Of a DNA stretch of 64,000 nucleotides, positions 1 through 8,469 are shown piece after piece. Made by a program: the position numbers and the translations under genes. The notes under the pieces are model-generated. The model did not search any database. It was not told the origin of the DNA and saw only the letters and a list, made by a program, of their open reading frames with translations. Source of the DNA: Micromonospora luteifusca (GTDB lineage: Bacteria > Actinomycetota > Actinomycetes > Mycobacteriales > Micromonosporaceae); the NCBI RefSeq assembly GCF_016907275.1, contig NZ_JAFBBP010000001.1:4330001-4394000 (forward strand), given 5' to 3'. How positions within the stretch are numbered: the first letter of the stretch is position 1; every line of letters begins with the position of its first letter.

Positions 1-879
1 TCGATCGGCCGGATCGGCGACGAGCCGGTGCCGGTGCTCTTCGGGCTGGAGGGCGAGCGTGACCTCTCCGAGCACCACTGCCACCATCTGCGCGGATACC
101 GCGACAGCAGGCCGGTCCGCATCGGCAACGACGCCTGGCGGCAGCGGCAGCTCGACGTGCCGGGTGAGGTGATGTCGGCGGTGTGGCGGCTGCGTGACTA
201 CCTCGGCACGACGTTCGACGGCGAGTTGCGGGAGATGGTGCTCGGGTTGACCGAGCAGGTGGCCGCGACGTGGCATCTGCCGGACCGGGGTATGTGGGAG
301 ACCCGGGACGAGGAGCGCCACTACCTGTCGTCCAAGGTGATCTGCTGGCTGACGCTGGACCGGGCGGTGGGGCTCGCCGACCGACTCGGGGATCGGGCCG
401 ACCCGCGTCGCTGGGCCCGGGTGCGCGACGAGATCCGCGACACGGTGCTGCGCGAGGGGTGGAACGACCGGATCGGGGCGTTCACCGGCTCGTTCGGCTC
501 GGCGGAGCTGGACGCCTCGGCGCTGATCCTGCCGGTGGCGCATTTTCTGCCCGCGACCGACCCGCGGATGCGTTCGACGATCTCGATCGTGGAGCGGGAG
601 TTGGGCACGGACGACGGGCTGCTCCGGCGGTGGTCGACGGACCCGGGCGGCTTCCTGCTCTGCTCGTTCTGGCTGGTGGAGTGCCTGGTCATGGCGGGTG
701 AGCCGCAGCGGGCTGAGGAGCTGTTCGAGCGGGTGGTGGGGTACGCCAACGACGTCGGGCTGTTCAGCGAGCAGGTCGACCTGCGGACCGGGGAGCACCT
801 CGGCAACACCCCGCAGGCGCTCTCACACGTCGGGCTGATCAACGCCGCCTGGCGGTTGACCAAGCCGGACAGCTATTGA
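1..879 (+). CDS. GH15 glucoamylase-like glycoside hydrolase, 3' part
   Basis: The 5' end lies outside the window: the frame is open from base 1. The visible 292 residues are the C-terminal part of an alpha/alpha-barrel GH15 enzyme (glucoamylase or trehalase type), which hydrolyses alpha-glucosidic bonds. Two family motifs are seen. MWETRDEERHYLSSK matches the block holding the general acid glutamate (the usual form is G-I/M-W-E followed by R-H and S-K). SEQVDLRTGEHLGN then PQALSHVGLI matches the block holding the second catalytic glutamate. No signal peptide is visible because the start is missing. The substrate (starch, glycogen or trehalose) cannot be decided from this part. The next gene on this strand starts 281 bases downstream with its own promoter and RBS, so it is probably a separate unit. 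Confidence 0.85.
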   Translation, partial: SIGRIGDEPVPVLFGLEGERDLSEHHCHHLRGYRDSRPVRIGNDAWRQRQLDVPGEVMSAVWRLRDYLGTTFDGELREMVLGLTEQVAATWHLPDRGMWETRDEERHYLSSKVICWLTLDRAVGLADRLGDRADPRRWARVRDEIRDTVLREGWNDRIGAFTGSFGSAELDASALILPVAHFLPATDPRMRSTISIVERELGTDDGLLRRWSTDPGGFLLCSFWLVECLVMAGEPQRAEELFERVVGYANDVGLFSEQVDLRTGEHLGNTPQALSHVGLINAAWRLTKPDSY

Positions 880-959
880 GCGCGATCCGCTCTACCGGAG
901 GCCTCGACAACGGCTCCCCTCCTGCCGGAATCCTGCAACAGACCTGCAAGCGCCAGGCA

Positions 960-989
960 TTGACGCTGATGCTTACGCAGTCTTAGCCT
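960..989 (+). promoter_or_regulatory. Candidate promoter of the pectate lyase gene
   Basis: TTGACG at 960-965 is followed after 18 bases by TAGCCT at 984-989, a fair match to a housekeeping actinobacterial promoter. It lies about 170 bases before the pectate lyase start and just before the palindrome at 999-1014. Found by eye only. Confidence 0.35.
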
Positions 990-998
990 CGAAGGAGC

Positions 999-1014
999 GG
1001 GAAAGCCCTTTCCC
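999..1014. promoter_or_regulatory. Palindromic candidate operator upstream of the pectate lyase
   Basis: GGGAAAGCCCTTTCCC is a perfect inverted repeat with 7-base arms around CC. It sits about 10 bases after the candidate -10 box, where a repressor would block initiation. Size and shape fit LacI-type regulators of carbohydrate genes, but the sequence differs from the CebR-type box at 8220-8233, so a different regulator is implied. Confidence 0.4.
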
Positions 1015-1160
1015 AAGGTCTTTGATCCCGCTTCACCCCGCTTCGGATCCGGGCATCCGGCGGGCGCGCACCGATCCCAGGCAATGGCAGCACGCCGTGC
1101 CGACACGTCCCCAGGTGGACGGTCGAGGGATCGCCACCACATGCGTCAAGGAGGACAACT

Positions 1161-2537
1161 GTGCAGAAGAGACGACTCCCCGGCCGCCGGCCACTCCTGC
1201 TGGCGGTGGGTGCCGGCGTGACCGTGGCGGCCCTCGCCGCCGGCATGACCTCGGCCTTCGCGGCCACGGTCTTCAGCGACGACTTCAACGACGGCAACAC
1301 CTCCGGCTGGTCCAAGTCGGGCGGCACCTGGTCGGTCGACGGCTCGGGCGTACTCAACCAGTCCAGCGCCGGCAGTGAGCTGGCCCGGCAGTTCGCCGGC
1401 CAGACCAGCTGGACCAACTACTCCGTACAGGCACGGGTCAGGCCGGCGAGCTTCGGCTCGTCCAGCGCCCTGGTCGGGCTGGCCGCCCGGTCCACCAGCA
1501 GCACCAAGATGTACCGGCTGGCCCTGCTCGGCTCCGGTCGGGCCGAGCTGCAGGCGGTCAACGGCAGCAACATCACCGCGATCGGCTCCGCGTCGCTGGG
1601 CATCGGCACCGGCACCTGGTACACGCTGCGCATCGAGGCCAACGGCAGCACCATCCGGGGCTTCGTCAACGGCACGCAGATCGCGTCCGGCAGCAACAGC
1701 CTGGCCGGCGCGGGCCGAATCGGTCTGGTCACCGCGTACGCCAGCGGTGGCTTCGACGACGTGACGGTCGACTCGTCCGGTGGCGGCACCCCGACCACGC
1801 CGCCGGCGACCACCGCGCCACCGACCACCCCACCGCCCACCACCCCGGGCCCGACCACCCCGCCGCCCGCCGGCTGGCCGACGCCGACCAGCAGCCAGAA
1901 GGTCGACGCCACCATCGCGGTGTCCGGCACGTTCGACGGTGGGCTCAAGCGCTACTACGGCATCGGTGACGGCGGGCAGAGCGAGAGCCAGGACCCGATG
2001 TTCGAGCTGGCCGCCGGCGCCACCCTACGCAACGTGATCATCGGGGCCCCGGCAGGTGACGGCGTGCACTGCGAGGGCAACTGCACCCTGATCAACGTGT
2101 GGTGGGAGGACGTGGGCGAGGACGCGGCCACCTTCCGCGGCGGCACGACCTACACGGTCGACGGCGGCGGCGCCCGCTCTGCCAGCGACAAGGTCTTCCA
2201 GCACAACGGCTCGGGCACCGTCACCATCCGGAACTTCCGGGTGGAGAACGCCGGGAAGCTCTACCGCGCCTGCGGCAACTGCTCGACGTCGTACCAGCGA
2301 CACGTGGTGATCGACAACGTGATCGTCCGGAACACCGACGCGATCGCCGGCATCAACACCAACTGGGGTGACACCGCACGGTTCAGCCGGATCACCATCG
2401 TCGACGACCCGGATCGCGAGACGTCGATCTGCGTCAAGTACCGGGGTGTGCCGAAGGGCGACGAACCGACCGAGATCGGCGAGGGCGCCGACGGGGTCAA
2501 CTGCTTCTACTCACCCTCCGACATCACCTACCAGTAG
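1161..2537 (+). CDS. Secreted pectate lyase (PL3) with N-terminal lectin-like domain
   Basis: 458 residues. GTG start at 1161 preceded by AAGGAGG at a good distance. Residues 1-35 are a Sec signal peptide (Arg-rich start, hydrophobic core, Ala-X-Ala at SAFA). Residues about 36-205 look like a concanavalin-like (LamG/DUF1080-type) sugar-binding fold, starting VFSDDFNDGNTSGWSKSGG. A Pro/Thr linker follows at about 206-238. The rest matches family PL3: GDGVHCEGNCTLINVWWEDV, then the basic strand around DKVFQHNGSGTVTI and a terminal beta-helix. PL3 enzymes cleave polygalacturonate by calcium-dependent beta-elimination. The enzyme is presumably exported to attack plant pectin, in keeping with the endoglucanase and expansin elsewhere in the window. 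Its promoter region holds a palindrome at 999-1014. Confidence 0.88.
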   Translation: MQKRRLPGRRPLLLAVGAGVTVAALAAGMTSAFAATVFSDDFNDGNTSGWSKSGGTWSVDGSGVLNQSSAGSELARQFAGQTSWTNYSVQARVRPASFGSSSALVGLAARSTSSTKMYRLALLGSGRAELQAVNGSNITAIGSASLGIGTGTWYTLRIEANGSTIRGFVNGTQIASGSNSLAGAGRIGLVTAYASGGFDDVTVDSSGGGTPTTPPATTAPPTTPPPTTPGPTTPPPAGWPTPTSSQKVDATIAVSGTFDGGLKRYYGIGDGGQSESQDPMFELAAGATLRNVIIGAPAGDGVHCEGNCTLINVWWEDVGEDAATFRGGTTYTVDGGGARSASDKVFQHNGSGTVTIRNFRVENAGKLYRACGNCSTSYQRHVVIDNVIVRNTDAIAGINTNWGDTARFSRITIVDDPDRETSICVKYRGVPKGDEPTEIGEGADGVNCFYSPSDITYQ

Positions 2538-2547
2538 GCCGTCACGG

Positions 2548-2583
2548 GGGCACCCCGCGGACCGCATGGTCCGCGAGGTGCCC
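2548..2583. terminator. Bidirectional terminator hairpin
   Basis: 16-base arms 2548-2563 and 2568-2583 pair with one mismatch around a 4-base loop (GCAT), exactly between the convergent pectate lyase and threonine synthase genes. No T-run follows, as is usual in high-GC actinobacteria. Confidence 0.65.
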
Positions 2584-2589
2584 GCCACC

Positions 2590-3798
2590 TCAAACCACCA
2601 CGGGTACGCCAGAAACGTCGACCGTGTCCGGATACTTCAGCCCTGCGCCCGTGTTGAGCACCACCACCCGCTCGTCGGCCCGGATCCACCCGCCGGCGCG
2701 CAGTTGCCGTGCCGCGGTCAGGCAGGCCGCCCCCTCCGGGCAGAGCAGCAGCCCCTCCCGGGCGGCGAAGTCCCGAAGGTCCGCCAGGATGTCCGCGTCG
2801 TCGACGGCGACAGCGGTGCCGGAGGACTCCCGCAGCGCCGCCAGGATCAGCTCGTCGCCCAGTGGCACCGGCACGGTGATTCCGAACGCCACCGTCCGCG
2901 CGTCCGCCCACGGCTGCACCCGGTCCTCACCGGCGGCGAACGCCCGCACGATCGGTGCGCAACCCGTCGACTGCACCGCCACCAGCCGGGGCAGCTTGTC
3001 GCCGATCCAGCCGAGCTCGCGCATTTCGTGCAACGCCTTGTGGATGCCGATCAGGCCGACACCGCCACCCGTCGGATAGATGATCACGTCGGGCACCTGC
3101 CAGCCGAGCTGCTCGACGATCTCGTACCCCATCGTCTTCTTGCCCTCCAGCCGGTAGGGCTCGCGCAGCGTGCCGGCGTCGAAGATCGTCCCGCCCGACT
3201 CCGCGATCAGCTCGGCCACCCACCGGCCGGCGTCGCTGATCAGCCCGTCGATCAGGCGCAGGTCGGCCCCGGCGGCGACGCACTCACGCCGGCAGATGCT
3301 CGGCGCGTCCAGCGGCATGACGATGGTCGCACCCATCCCGGCCCGCGCGGCGTACGTCGCCCAGGCCGACCCCGCGTTGCCGTTGGTGGGCATCGCGATC
3401 CGCTCGACGCCCAACTCACGGGCCCGGCTCACACCGACCGCCGCGCCGCGTGCCTTGAACGAACCGGTCGGAATCAGCCCCTCGTCCTTGACCATCAGGT
3501 CCGCGATGCCGATCTCGGCGCCGTACGCCGGGGTGCGCAGCAGTGGCGTCCAACCCTCGCCGAGCGTCGTGACGTGCCGTGGGTCGCCAACCGGCAGCAG
3601 CTCCCGGTAGCGCCACAGGTCCGCCGGGCGCAGCGGAAAGCGTTCCGGGGTGACCGCCTTCGCCACCGCCGGCAGGTCATAGCGGGCCAGCAGCGGCGAG
3701 CCGCACTCGCAGAGGTTCTGCGGTTTGTCGGCGGCGGATTCCCGTCCGCAGCGCGGGCAGTCCAGGTGGGTCAGATACACGTCGCTCCTCGCCGTCAC
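2590..3798 (-). CDS. thrC: Threonine synthase
   Basis: 402 residues, PLP-dependent fold type II. It would convert O-phosphohomoserine to threonine. An N-terminal zinc-ribbon-like segment (LDCPRCG at about 11-17 and LCECGSP at about 29-35) is typical of the longer threonine synthases. The PLP lysine lies in GSFKARGA, and the phosphate loop is TGGGVGLIGIHKA. The GTG start at 3798 overlaps the stop codon of the upstream ligase-like gene as GTGA, which points to translational coupling; a second GTG at 3780 is possible. Threonine synthase-like proteins can act on other substrates, so the exact reaction is inferred. It converges on the pectate lyase gene. Confidence 0.82.
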   Translation of the reverse strand: MTARSDVYLTHLDCPRCGRESAADKPQNLCECGSPLLARYDLPAVAKAVTPERFPLRPADLWRYRELLPVGDPRHVTTLGEGWTPLLRTPAYGAEIGIADLMVKDEGLIPTGSFKARGAAVGVSRARELGVERIAMPTNGNAGSAWATYAARAGMGATIVMPLDAPSICRRECVAAGADLRLIDGLISDAGRWVAELIAESGGTIFDAGTLREPYRLEGKKTMGYEIVEQLGWQVPDVIIYPTGGGVGLIGIHKALHEMRELGWIGDKLPRLVAVQSTGCAPIVRAFAAGEDRVQPWADARTVAFGITVPVPLGDELILAALRESSGTAVAVDDADILADLRDFAAREGLLLCPEGAACLTAARQLRAGGWIRADERVVVLNTGAGLKYPDTVDVSGVPVVV

Positions 3799-4844
3799 AC
3801 CGCGTCGATGCTCTGCCAGCGCCGGCTGCGCCGCCCCGGCTCGTACGCCGAGTCCAGCCGCTTGGCGACCACGCCCGGCAGGCCCTGCTCCCGCCCGGTG
3901 CGCAGCGCCTCGTCGCCCGCGCCCGGGAACCACGGCGGAGTCTGCCAGTGTGGACCAGCCAAGGCCAGCCCATCGAGCAGCTCCCGACGTTGTGCGTACG
4001 GCACGTCCACGCTGCTCACGCCCTCGAGCCAGAGCAGGTCGACGACCAGGTACTGGGCGCCCTCGGGAACTCGGCTGCCGCTGGCCGGGCGGACCGGGCG
4101 GACCCGTCCGGCGCCGTCGATGCGAACGAGCACCCCGTCGAGGACGGCCTCGGTGGGCGCGAGCGCCTCGGCCATCGCCCGCAGCCACGGGTACCCGCCG
4201 GTGATCTCCTCGTCGGTCTCGGAGAGCAGCCGCAGCCGGCCGCCGGAGACGTACGCCATCGCCCGGACCCCGTCCCACCGCAGCTCGTACCCCCAGGCGG
4301 CACGGTCGCGGGGGAGCCCGGCGGCGGACGTGGCGTGCATCGGGCGGACCAGGTCGGGCATCGGCGTCCAGCCCGGCGGCGCCGGGTCGGTACGGCGGAC
4401 CATCCAGTCCCGCCCTCCGGTGGCGAAGAGGACGTAGCGGCCGGCGGTCCGGTCCCCGGAGAGCGTCACGATCACCTCGTCGGCACGCCACTTCTCGCAC
4501 CGGTAGGTGCCCCGGTCATGGATCACCATCCGGCCGCCGCCGTACTCACCGGCGGGGATCTCGCCGGAGAAGTCGAGGTATTCCATGGGGTGGTCCTCGG
4601 TGTGCACGGCGAGGTGGTTGCGACCCGGGTCGCGGGGCAGGCCACGCGGCACCGCCCAGGAGGCCAGCACGCCCTCGTGCTCCAGGCGCAGATCCCAGTG
4701 CAGGCTGCGGGCGTGGTGCTGCTGGATGACGAAGCGGGCGGTGTCGCCGTCGGGGCCGGCCGCCGCAGGGCTCCGTTCGGGCACCGGCTCAGGTGTACGT
4801 GCCGCGTCCCGTCGTCGCCGGTACTCCTCCAACCGGTCGGTCAC
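3795..4844 (-). CDS. LigD-type 3'-phosphoesterase fused to a dead ligase domain
   Basis: 349 residues from GTG 4844. Residues about 36-150 form a LigD-type 3'-phosphoesterase domain: FVIQQHHARSLHWDLRLE carries the His, Asp and Arg active-site set, and EDHP and GEYGGG follow. This domain trims 3' ends in non-homologous end joining. Residues about 165-349 follow the adenylation domain of ATP-dependent DNA ligases, but each catalytic position is changed: motif I is RWDG rather than KxDG, motif III is LDGV rather than LDGE, motif IV is PGVVAKR rather than EGVVAKR, and the closing W-x-K-x-K motif reads WQSID. Adenylate transfer should therefore be impossible. It may be an end-processing or end-binding accessory protein. 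Its stop overlaps the thrC start. The divergent aldo/keto reductase starts 95 bases away. Confidence 0.8.
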   Translation of the reverse strand: MTDRLEEYRRRRDAARTPEPVPERSPAAAGPDGDTARFVIQQHHARSLHWDLRLEHEGVLASWAVPRGLPRDPGRNHLAVHTEDHPMEYLDFSGEIPAGEYGGGRMVIHDRGTYRCEKWRADEVIVTLSGDRTAGRYVLFATGGRDWMVRRTDPAPPGWTPMPDLVRPMHATSAAGLPRDRAAWGYELRWDGVRAMAYVSGGRLRLLSETDEEITGGYPWLRAMAEALAPTEAVLDGVLVRIDGAGRVRPVRPASGSRVPEGAQYLVVDLLWLEGVSSVDVPYAQRRELLDGLALAGPHWQTPPWFPGAGDEALRTGREQGLPGVVAKRLDSAYEPGRRSRRWQSIDAV

Positions 4845-4938
4845 ACCCGCATTCTCCGGCAAACCGGACCGTCGTGCTGGATGCCGGAGTGTCCGGTTCG
4901 CTCGGCGGGCGAGGGCTCGGCGGGGTAGAACGGACCTC

Positions 4939-5727
4939 ATGGACCTCACCGACCAGCCCACCGCCCTGCTCCCGGGGGACGTGCGGATGCCCCTGCTCGG
5001 CTTCGGCACCTGGCAGGCCATCGGCCAGGCCGGTTACGAGGCGGTGCTGGCCGCGCTCGACACCGGCTACCGGCACCTCGACACCGCCACGATGTACGGC
5101 AACGAGCAGGAGGTCGGCCGGGCCGTGCAGGAGAGCGGGCTGCGCCGGGAGGACGTCTTCATCACCACCAAGCTGCCGCCGAACCGGGTGGGTCAGGAGC
5201 GCGCGACGTTGGAGGCCAGTCTGGCGGCGCTCGGCGTCGACCAGGTGGACCTGTGGTTGATCCACTGGCCGCCGTCGTCGCCGGCGGACAGCATCCCGCT
5301 CTGGCGTGAGCTGCTGGCGGCCCGGGACGAGAACCTGGCTCGGGCGGTCGGCGTCAGCAACTACAGCACCCCGCAGATCGACGAGCTGATCCAGTCGACC
5401 GAGGAGAACCCGGCGGTCAACCAGATCCAGTGGAGCCCTCCGCTGTACGACCGGCAGCGGCACGCCGAGCACCGGGACCGGGGCGTGGTGCTGGAGGGGT
5501 ACAGCCCGTTCAAGACCAGTGACCTCAGCGACCCGGTGCTGACCAGGATCGCCGCCGCGCACGGCGTCTCCCCGGCGCAGGTGGTGCTGCGGTGGCACAT
5601 CGACCACGAGATCGTGGTGATCCCCAAGTCGGTGACCCCGGAGCGGATCACCGCAAACTTCGATGTCTTCCACTTTTCCCTGACGGCCGAGGAGATGCGC
5701 GACATCGACGCGCTCGGCGAGGTCTGA
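4939..5727 (+). CDS. Aldo/keto reductase
   Basis: 262 residues, a single TIM barrel of the NADPH-dependent aldo/keto reductase family (diketogluconate reductase-like). Seen: MPLLGFGTWQ near the N-terminus, the catalytic Asp and Tyr in LDTGYRHLDTATMYGNE, the catalytic Lys in FITTKLPP, the catalytic His region LWLIHWPP, AVGVSNYS, and the cofactor site VVIPKSVTPERITANF. The natural substrate is unknown. The start is ATG 4939, with no Shine-Dalgarno; TAGAAC lies 7 bases before it, so a leaderless transcript is possible. Divergent from the LigD-like gene. Confidence 0.88.
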   Translation: MDLTDQPTALLPGDVRMPLLGFGTWQAIGQAGYEAVLAALDTGYRHLDTATMYGNEQEVGRAVQESGLRREDVFITTKLPPNRVGQERATLEASLAALGVDQVDLWLIHWPPSSPADSIPLWRELLAARDENLARAVGVSNYSTPQIDELIQSTEENPAVNQIQWSPPLYDRQRHAEHRDRGVVLEGYSPFKTSDLSDPVLTRIAAAHGVSPAQVVLRWHIDHEIVVIPKSVTPERITANFDVFHFSLTAEEMRDIDALGEV

Positions 5728-5854
5728 ACCGGCGATTTCCTTCAGCCCGAGCATCGGCAATGAAGGGTATCGACATCGACGCTCATGACGGTATAGCGTG
5801 CCCGTCATCACGTTCGTCGATCCGTTCGAAACCCGCTGTCGCTGGAGGATCGCC

Positions 5855-6007
5855 ATGGCCCGCTCACCATCCATCCGTCTGCGCCGTCGCGGGGTGCTCG
5901 GCATCCCGGCCCTGGTGGCCGCCGCGCTGACCGTCGTCGCCCGACCCACCCCGGCGAGCGCCGCGCCGAAGGCCGAGTGTCTCGCCGATCTGCTCCAGGA
6001 CGCCTGA
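5855..6007 (+). pseudogene. Signal-peptide fragment of the following amidase
   Basis: 50 codons from ATG 5855, with a good GGAGG 7 bases upstream. The product is almost only a signal peptide: basic twin-Arg-rich start (SIRLRRRGVL), hydrophobic stretch, ASA cleavage site, then about 15 residues. The stop TGA (6005-6007) overlaps the ATG at 6007 by one base, one frame away. The amidase that follows has no export signal of its own although its family is secreted. The simplest reading is one gene broken by a single-base loss near 6004, or a sequencing error. A translationally coupled two-protein arrangement is less likely but not excluded. Confidence 0.6.
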
Positions 6008-6969
6008 TGGCGACGATTCCCTGGCTGGTGGACGTGCTGCGCGCCGCCGGAGTCCAGGTCGTGGTCGAGGGCGACTGGCTCAACCGGATGCGACCGGGCT
6101 CCTTCGACCCCATCGGGGTGCTCTGGCACCACACCGCCTCGACCTCCAGCGCCAGCAACCCGCATCCGGCGCTCGGCATCTGCATCAACGGTCGGTCCGA
6201 CCTGCCCGGCCCGCTCTGTCAGGCGCTCGTCGACTACAACGGCGTCTTCCACGTCATCTCCGCAGGCCGCTGCAACCACGCCGGGGTCAGTGGCGGCAGC
6301 GGACCGATCCCGGCGGGGGACGGCAACACCCTGATGATCGGGTGGGAGATCGACTACAACGGCGTCAACCAGGAGATGACCAGCGCGCAGTACACCGCGT
6401 CGCTCGCCGCCACCGCCGCCGTGCTCACCCGCCTGGGTCGCGACAGCAGCTACGCCCGAGGGCACCGGGAAACCAGCACCACCGGTAAGATCGACCCGTC
6501 CTTCATCGACCTGAACGTGATGCGGGCCGACGTGGCGGCGAAGATGGCCGGAGGCACAACCTGGTCCTCCACCGTGGACAACACCACCACCGGCCGCTTC
6601 ACCGCCAGCGCGAACTGGGGCGTGTCGTCGTACTCCGGGCAGCGGTACGGCGCCGACTACCGGTACGCGGACCCGATCGCCGCGAGCGACGTCGCGTGGT
6701 ACCGGTTCAACGTCCCGGCCACCGCCAACTACCGGGTCGAGGCCTGGTGGCCGGCGAACTCCGGCTACAACAGCGCGGCCCCGTACATCGTCGCCACCAG
6801 TGGCGGCAACCAGACCGTCCGCGTCGACCAACGCGCCACCGGCGGGCAGTGGCGGATCCTCGGCACGTTCACGCTGCCGGCCGGTGACGCCAACCGGGTG
6901 GGCGTGAGCCGGTGGAGCAACGCCACCGGCCTGGTCATCGCCGACGCCGTACGCCTCACCCGGGTCTGA
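6007..6969 (+). CDS. N-acetylmuramoyl-L-alanine amidase with C-terminal golvesin-like domain
   Basis: 320 residues from ATG 6007. Residues about 1-180 form an Amidase_2/PGRP-type zinc amidase: a zinc His in LWHHTAS, a second in YARGHRETS and the active-site region TGKIDPSF. It cuts the bond between muramic acid and L-alanine in peptidoglycan. Residues about 190-320 are a beta-sandwich ending like golvesin C-terminal domains (VAWYRFNVPATANYRVEAWW, then LVIADAVRLTR), likely for wall binding. The mature protein should be exported, yet the signal peptide is in the preceding frame (5855-6007). As written the product would start at MATIPWLVDVLRAAG and stay inside the cell. Confidence 0.78.
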   Translation: MATIPWLVDVLRAAGVQVVVEGDWLNRMRPGSFDPIGVLWHHTASTSSASNPHPALGICINGRSDLPGPLCQALVDYNGVFHVISAGRCNHAGVSGGSGPIPAGDGNTLMIGWEIDYNGVNQEMTSAQYTASLAATAAVLTRLGRDSSYARGHRETSTTGKIDPSFIDLNVMRADVAAKMAGGTTWSSTVDNTTTGRFTASANWGVSSYSGQRYGADYRYADPIAASDVAWYRFNVPATANYRVEAWWPANSGYNSAAPYIVATSGGNQTVRVDQRATGGQWRILGTFTLPAGDANRVGVSRWSNATGLVIADAVRLTRV

Positions 6970-6984
6970 CGAGCCCGGCTGAGT

Positions 6985-7018
6985 GGTGGGGGCGTGACCG
7001 GGTGGTCACGCCCCCACC
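6985..7018. terminator. Bidirectional terminator hairpin
   Basis: A perfect 15-bp stem (6985-6999 with 7004-7018) and a 4-base loop lie between the convergent amidase and endoglucanase genes. Confidence 0.75.
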
Positions 7019-7035
7019 GTCAGTGGCGTGGCCGG

Positions 7036-8169
7036 TCAGGTGCGGGAGCAGGTGGCCCCGTTGAGCGAGAAGCTCGTCGGTGACGAGTACGACCCGCTGA
7101 GGGTGCCCTGGTAGCCGAAGCTGGCCGTGCCGCCCGGTGCGACGGACCCGTTGTGGCCGACATTCCGAGCGGTCACCGAGGACCCGCTCTGGCTCACCGT
7201 GGCGTTCCACGAGTTGGTGACCTGCTGCCCGCTGGGCAGGCTGTAGGTCAGCGTCCAACCGTTGATCGCGCTGGACCCGGTGTTGGTGATCTGCACGTCG
7301 GCCGTGAAGCCGTTGTTCCACGAGTTCGCCGTGTACTTCACCGCACAGCTCGCGCCGCCCGGCGGAGGGGTGGTCGGGGGCGGGGTCGACGGGTTGGTGG
7401 GCGGCGTGCCGCCGCCGTTGACCGAGGCCGAGAACGACGTCACGGCCAGGCCGACCCCGCCCTGCCAGGGCTCGAAACCGGCCTGGACGCTGGTCAGATA
7501 CCAGGAGTTGGTGATCGCGCCCCGGTTGCGAACGTCGTTGATGAAGTCCAGCATGCTGAAGTTCAGGCTGGAGATCGCCGACGGCGCGACGTAGGAGATG
7601 ACGTTGTTGGAGCCGTTGCTGCCCCGCCAGACCTCCCAGGTGCGGCCGGCCAGGTTGGTGGTGCCGACCACCGAGCCGATGGGCTGGATCGGGCCCTGTC
7701 GGTTGAGCCAGATCATGATCTCCATCTGGTTCACCCCGTCCCGCTTGGGCGACGGGTCCAGCCAGATGTCGTACGAGGCGTTGTAGGTGGCACCACTCAC
7801 GTAGCGGTAGGAGATGCTGCTGGTGGCGCTGCTGATCTGGGACACCTGGATCGGCAGGTTCGTGCCGGGGGAGCAGTTGGTGTAGTGACAACCGAAGAAC
7901 ACCGAGGGGTACGCCGTCGGTGCGCCGTTGGTGGGGCTGCTGCCGTTCAGGGTGGTGATCTCGAAGCCGTTGCTGGTGACGTTGATGCACTGCTGGGCGG
8001 TGGTGCCCCAGCGGTTGTTCTGCACCACGTAGCGGCCCTGAATGACGGCCGAGCCGTACTGTTCGCAGATCTGCGTGTCGGCGGAGGCGTTACCGCCGAG
8101 GGCCACGGCGACGAGGGAGCCGCTGAGCAGCAAGCCTGCGGCGACCAGGGCCCGAAGTGGACGTTTCAT
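7036..8169 (-). CDS. Secreted GH12 endoglucanase with CBM2 cellulose-binding module
   Basis: 377 residues from ATG 8169 (AAGGAG upstream). Residues 1-30 are a signal peptide ending NASA. Residues about 32-255 are a GH12 beta-jelly-roll endo-1,4-beta-glucanase: the nucleophile Glu is in QMEIMIWLN and the acid/base Glu in AGFEPWQGG. A Pro/Thr linker follows (about 256-275). The C-terminal 100 residues are a CBM2a module (ASCAVKYTANSWNNGFTADV at its start, Cys near the end to close the disulfide). It cuts cellulose internally after export. A CebR-type operator 51 bases upstream implies induction by cello-oligosaccharides. Confidence 0.92.
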   Translation of the reverse strand: MKRPLRALVAAGLLLSGSLVAVALGGNASADTQICEQYGSAVIQGRYVVQNNRWGTTAQQCINVTSNGFEITTLNGSSPTNGAPTAYPSVFFGCHYTNCSPGTNLPIQVSQISSATSSISYRYVSGATYNASYDIWLDPSPKRDGVNQMEIMIWLNRQGPIQPIGSVVGTTNLAGRTWEVWRGSNGSNNVISYVAPSAISSLNFSMLDFINDVRNRGAITNSWYLTSVQAGFEPWQGGVGLAVTSFSASVNGGGTPPTNPSTPPPTTPPPGGASCAVKYTANSWNNGFTADVQITNTGSSAINGWTLTYSLPSGQQVTNSWNATVSQSGSSVTARNVGHNGSVAPGGTASFGYQGTLSGSYSSPTSFSLNGATCSRT

Positions 8170-8219
8170 GACGCTCCTTGACTCGGCGCGTGCCGGGCGC
8201 CGGATGTGGTGGGGCAGTG

Positions 8220-8233
8220 CGGGAGCGCTCCCA
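8220..8233 (-). promoter_or_regulatory. CebR-type operator
   Basis: On the minus strand this reads TGGGAGCGCTCCCG, 13 of 14 bases of the palindrome TGGGAGCGCTCCCA bound by CebR/CelR, the LacI-family cellulose-utilisation repressors of Streptomyces and Thermobifida. It lies about 50 bases before the GH12 endoglucanase start. Confidence 0.85.
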
Positions 8234-8469
8234 CACTCAGTGACACATTTACATGCTTGAAACCGAGGCGCAACCGCATGCGCCGAACTGGTGAATTGTG
8301 AGGATTGCCATGTCCTCGCCGGATGGATGGCGACGGGCAGCCGGCCAAACGACGCGGGCCGCCGACGGGCGACTCGGCGCGGGCCGATCGGGCCTGGCGT
8401 GCACCGATCGCTCCGAGTAGCGTGTTGCCTCCAGCGCGTTCCGCTCCCCCTCCGGAGGCGTACACCACC

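Noticed and set aside
2368..4437. A 689-codon open frame on the plus strand opposite threonine synthase and the LigD-like gene
   Set aside because: Antisense shadow of two clear genes; the composition is extreme in Arg and Pro and no motif is present.
4789..6831. A 680-codon minus-strand frame opposite the aldo/keto reductase and amidase
   Set aside because: Shadow frame; the plus strand carries recognisable motifs for both genes.
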